Below are positions 1-64,000 of a stretch of 64,000 nt of DNA, one piece after another. The stretch covers positions 872,702-936,701 of the forward strand of contig NC_040029.1 of assembly GCF_000972845.2 (NCBI RefSeq), given 5' to 3'. Within the stretch, counting starts at the first letter, position 1; each line of letters starts with the position of its first letter. This DNA comes from Larimichthys crocea (Eukaryota > Chordata > Actinopteri > Sciaenidae). Under the pieces are notes generated by a model. It searched no databases, was not told the DNA's origin, and worked only from the letters and a program-made list of their open reading frames with translations. The position numbers were made by a program, and so were the translations under genes.

Positions 1-2698
1 TCACTTCTCTCCTCCCTCCCTGCCTCCTCACCTCCTCCCTCCTCCCTCCTTGTCTGAGTTGACTGTGTTTGTCTCACTTCCAGTTAATTCCACGTCAAAC
101 AAAGAGCTACTTCAAAACTCTCCAGATCAACCGAGCATGTCGCGCCAGTTCCATGCAAGCTCCCACTCAGTCATCAAGTGTTAACCCAAACACGCCACAC
201 TGCTGGTTACTGATTATTAAGCCGGGGCACTCAGACTGTAGAAGCGGGAAGTGAGCTCGGCCAATCACAGCGTGGGATTATACTGACCAATGAGTCAGGA
301 ATGTGAGGCAGAGTGCCTTTAACTTCACAGCCGGGCTAGCTGATGAACTACTAAGTTAAGCCAACACACTGGCGAGCTATTATTATTTATGTCTCCATTC
401 TATTCTGTACATCTGCAGTGTATGCTCTGCTTTGATCTGGTGCATCCACTTGAATTTTAAAGACGTCCTGTGGGTCTGAACAATGCTCGGCCAAGCAACA
501 TAAGTTTGGAAAGTCGGAGCCGCTGCCAGGTCTGGCAGGGTTGAAGAGGCTAAAGCCTGTATGGATTTTTTTTAGTGTTACTCTAAACTATTTAAATGAA
601 TGAGGACATCGTCGGCCGCTTTACAGCTTTACAGCTGCAAAAAAACAAAGTGTCCAATCGTGCACGATCATTTGTGGCCAAATGATTGCGGCAACATTCG
701 GCTAATTATCTCTCATGTTTAACTCGCCGAGATTCCTTTGCTGTACCAACCGTTTGTCGGCTGTTTGTCGGCCCCGCAGCGCTCAGGCAGAAGTCGTAAG
801 ACTGTGCTTACTACTGTGCTAACACACCCCACCTCCAAAACTTCTGCTATCTGCTGATGAGTAGTAAACAGCCTCCCAGAATTCACCAGAGCACTGCAGT
901 GCAAACAGGGACTCAACTGCTCGACAAGCATGTTTCCAGACTTAATGAAGTAAATAATGTCTACATTTTTTAACCTGACACACAGTCTTCTGGCAGCAGC
1001 AGACTGCGGGCTTACTAAACATCTGGGTTAGCTGGCTGTTTGGAGACATACTGTTTCACACATTCTCTGTGTCTCTCAGTTAAGAATAGGCTGAGACTGA
1101 ACTAAGGGGACTCAAGTGTGACGATGACTTCAGCTCATCATGTTGGAGGATTTAATGAGTTTAAAAGCAGGAATACAGAGTGTCTGCATGTCTGATGAGA
1201 AACAACGATCATAGCTTCAGGATAAAATACGACTGGGCTGCTCTGTAAAAGCACCACAGAGCAAATATTCCTATAAAACATAATGCTGCCCTGCTGATAT
1301 GTTAAGGTGTCCCAACCTGACACATCTGTTTGGGGTCTTCATGAATGGATGTGTGGATGGAGAACTGGGTGGGTAGATGGATGGACAGATGGGTGAAATG
1401 TCAAGAAATAAAAAGGCAGACACAATGACTACATGGATGAATACTACACTGACTGTAGAAATATAAAATACAAACATATATACTTTCATCTTCCTCCCTC
1501 AGTGGGTAAAAAAGGTTTTTATCCTGTATAGAGCTTTTGTGTTTCTCTGTTTTGTTCCTGCGTCTCCTTTTTTCCACAGAGATGTAAACAGAAGACGGAC
1601 ACGGCTCAAGCAAAGAATAGCAGAGGAACATAAAAGACACCAGAGGAACATAGAAAAGAAGAGAGAGCATCTCATGAAATGAATCATCCAGCCCTTTCCT
1701 GGAATATATAGGAAGCGAGGAGTGATCAATGATTGAAAGAAGAACCAGACTTGAAGCCGTTTTTATTCATACGTTTGAGAACAACTGTCGCTGTGGATGG
1801 ACGTGTTAACATGAAGCACACATAGATGATAGATGCTTTGTGCTCACAGGGATTCAACCATTTTACCATCTGATGGGTAAAGATCAAAGATCGTTTTTGT
1901 GAAAGAATATTTTGAAAAGTTGCGTGTAATATTGTTTGTTTTGTATTTATGATTGGAGTGAACAGAGGAATCTATAGACTGTAGAACCTCAAACAGCTTT
2001 TTTTGTTCCGTTGTTTCGACTTCAAAACTGAATTTCAACAAAGTGAAAAGCCACGCACTTCTGCTCCATGAAATAATTCATTATATCTCTATAAATCTTA
2101 TTCTGAGGCGTGTCAATAAAGGACCGAGCAGGCACCATGAAAGATCGTGGTGTGTGTACAGCGAGCTGATGGTCAGCCGTCTCCTGCATGTGTGTGTTCC
2201 TACGTTTCCTGGGCGACGTTCCTCTTTTACAGCGACATCTGTTTTTATTAAATGAGCTATTTATTCTGAGTAACAAATCAGATATTAATTACTCGGCAGC
2301 ACATTTAAATCAAGATGTTCTTTCCCCAAATCCTGTGTCATCACCAGATCCAACATCCACATCACCCGTTGGGTGACTGCCGATTGTGATTAACCCAAAT
2401 ATCTGCCACTGTCCACCACCGTGATGAAGGCAAGGCACCTTTGGTAAACAAAGCGAGGTGTACTGGAGCATCTTCGACCCAGGAGACATGGAATGTGGAG
2501 ACTAGATTGTATTTTTAATTTTGTTCAGTCTATGGAGGCACATTTCTTTACTTTATTGTGACTTTAGCATCAACGCAAAGCACGCCCAACTTTGTTAAAC
2601 GGTTAGTAAGCTCAAATTATTGTGCGTAGTCTATGGGCCTGTTATATAAAAAGCAGTGAAGAGTTGTGCTGGGCCACAGCTCAGAGGTCAGTACTTAC
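1..2698 (-). other. intron 62, partial
   Basis: No exon found. In mammals this intron holds the Dp71 promoter and a short first exon encoding MREQLKG; I searched the minus strand for it and saw nothing similar. A CCAAT at 261, another at 288 and an AP-1-like TGAGTCA near 291 are the only promoter-like motifs, and they are weak evidence. The first 55 bases are a C/T-rich tract on the + strand. The rest looks like ordinary unique sequence. Confidence 0.7.
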
Positions 2699-62953
<60,255 letters not shown>

Positions 62954-64000
62954 CTGCAGGGAGAGAGGAGGGAAGACAGAGAATGCATGGTTCATATTGA
63001 TAACCTTTTCTGTGTGCAGCCAGGAATATTTCACTAAAATATCTCTGTTTGGATTTATGCCCTTTAAATTGTTTTTTAATTAAATGTATTAGTTTTTTGA
63101 TGTAACTCTATGATGGTTTGGAGAAATACATCTATAATAGATTAGATTTTCTGATTGTTGCAGTGTGTGTGTATGTTTTTTAAAATTTTTTTAAATTTTG
63201 AGTTATGACTCTGACAAAAATTGTTGTAATGTTTGCGGTAATTCTTGTGATGGGGAAAAAAGAACACTGCAAAAATCCAGCTGCTTTTTGCATCAGTTCA
63301 GGGCACATGCCTGTTCATCTCAACAGTATATTCAGATTTGGTTTCATCTGAAATACACACCCTCCCATGCAAAAGTCTATATGTTCAAACTTATATATTG
63401 TACATATAGTACATGTAGGTTAAGCACTCTGCAAATCAATGCATTTCTTTGACACATTTCTCAACAGGTTTCCTAATTCATCAGATATGCACAGCTCATA
63501 TCATGGAGCCAAACTGCTTTGAGCAAAGAGCCTGTCTGTTAACATTAACCAGTAGAGGTTATGAGGCTGCCACTCTTAACGTTTTGTAATGAATGCCTTT
63601 TCATCCTGTTTGATTCTGCTCACTCTGCTGCACGGGATCAATTACAAGAGGAGAGGTGACGGAAAACCTGGTCAACTTTGGATGGAAGAAGCCTCGTTCA
63701 CACCAAGGTGGCTCAGAGGCTTAGTTTAGCTTAGTTCGAGCACGGCCTCAGGACAGGACATCCATCAGTTACTATGGCTTACCCACAATCCTTCTGCTCT
63801 AACACTGAATCCCAAGCAGGGAGGCATTAAGGACTCTTTTTGCTTCGAGTTTTGAGGCATTTTCTTTTCTTCTCCTCCTGCTTTCTCTCAGAGATTTTTA
63901 TTCAGCTCCACTGTGGAGAAAGGAATCACACAGGACAGGCCTCTGACACCTTCTGGAACTGACTCGAATAACTGAGTCAAATAAGTCCCACTGAGTGAGA
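62954..64000 (-). other. intron 22, partial
   Basis: 1047 bp in the window. No exon 22 sequence recognised. Nothing else of note. Confidence 0.75.

Noticed and set aside
719..931. Minus-strand frame beginning MLVEQLS in intron 62 as a Dp71 start
   Set aside because: Residues beyond EQL do not match, and no GT donor occurs in the phase needed to join exon 63 near the start.

Overview
The window is a vertebrate, almost certainly teleost, genomic segment. It is filled by the central and distal rod region of one gene on the minus strand, dystrophin (dmd). I recognise 41 coding exons, running from the human exon-23 equivalent (highest coordinates, 62953) to the human exon-62 equivalent (lowest coordinates, 2699). 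They are continuous, with no exon missing in between, and every exon joins its neighbour in frame. Together they hold 6008 bp of coding sequence, against 6275 bp for human exons 23-62. Exons up to 22 lie beyond base 64000. Exons 63 onward (second half of the WW domain, EF hands, ZZ, C-terminus) lie beyond base 1. Identification rests on my recall of human dystrophin: 27 of the 40 human-equivalent exons have exactly the human length, and the translations align throughout. The fish call rests on introns of roughly 0.1-7 kb, dense CA/TG microsatellites, BED-finger hAT elements and a teleost-type dispersed repeat.

Layout on the + strand (gene order reversed): 1-2698 intron 62 (partial); 2699-13339 exons 62-58 (hinge 4 and repeats R24/R23); 17011-24709 exons 57-51 (R23 to hinge 3); 26503-33782 exons 50-42 (R19 to R16); 38071-47246 exons 41-30 (R15 to R10); 54056-62953 exons 29-23 (R9 to R6). 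The longest intron is 29 (6.8 kb). Several introns are only 87-103 bp.

Mobile DNA is confined to introns. There is a 1.0-kb non-autonomous hAT element with a second, 252-bp hAT nested inside it (both with 8-bp target-site duplications). A 0.78-kb hAT derivative retains the 5' transposase exons (BED zinc finger) with a premature stop. Three decayed non-LTR reverse-transcriptase fragments, a dispersed short repeat in four copies, three 41-43 bp tandem duplications and many microsatellites complete the list.

The most notable departures from the known gene are these. Human exon 23 is split by an extra 533-bp phase-2 intron, and the two halves sum to exactly 213 bp. Exon 42 is shortened at its 5' side, removing the R15-R16 linker, and now begins directly beside a TG microsatellite. 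In total 89 codons are lost, 77 of them in exons 41-51. The hinge-4/WW entry is diverged, with five codons lost and the first WW tryptophan replaced by phenylalanine. (TG)n tracts sit at acceptors and (CA)n tracts at donors of many exons. Intron 29 contains one candidate alternative first exon. No second gene, tRNA, rRNA or CRISPR array was recognised.
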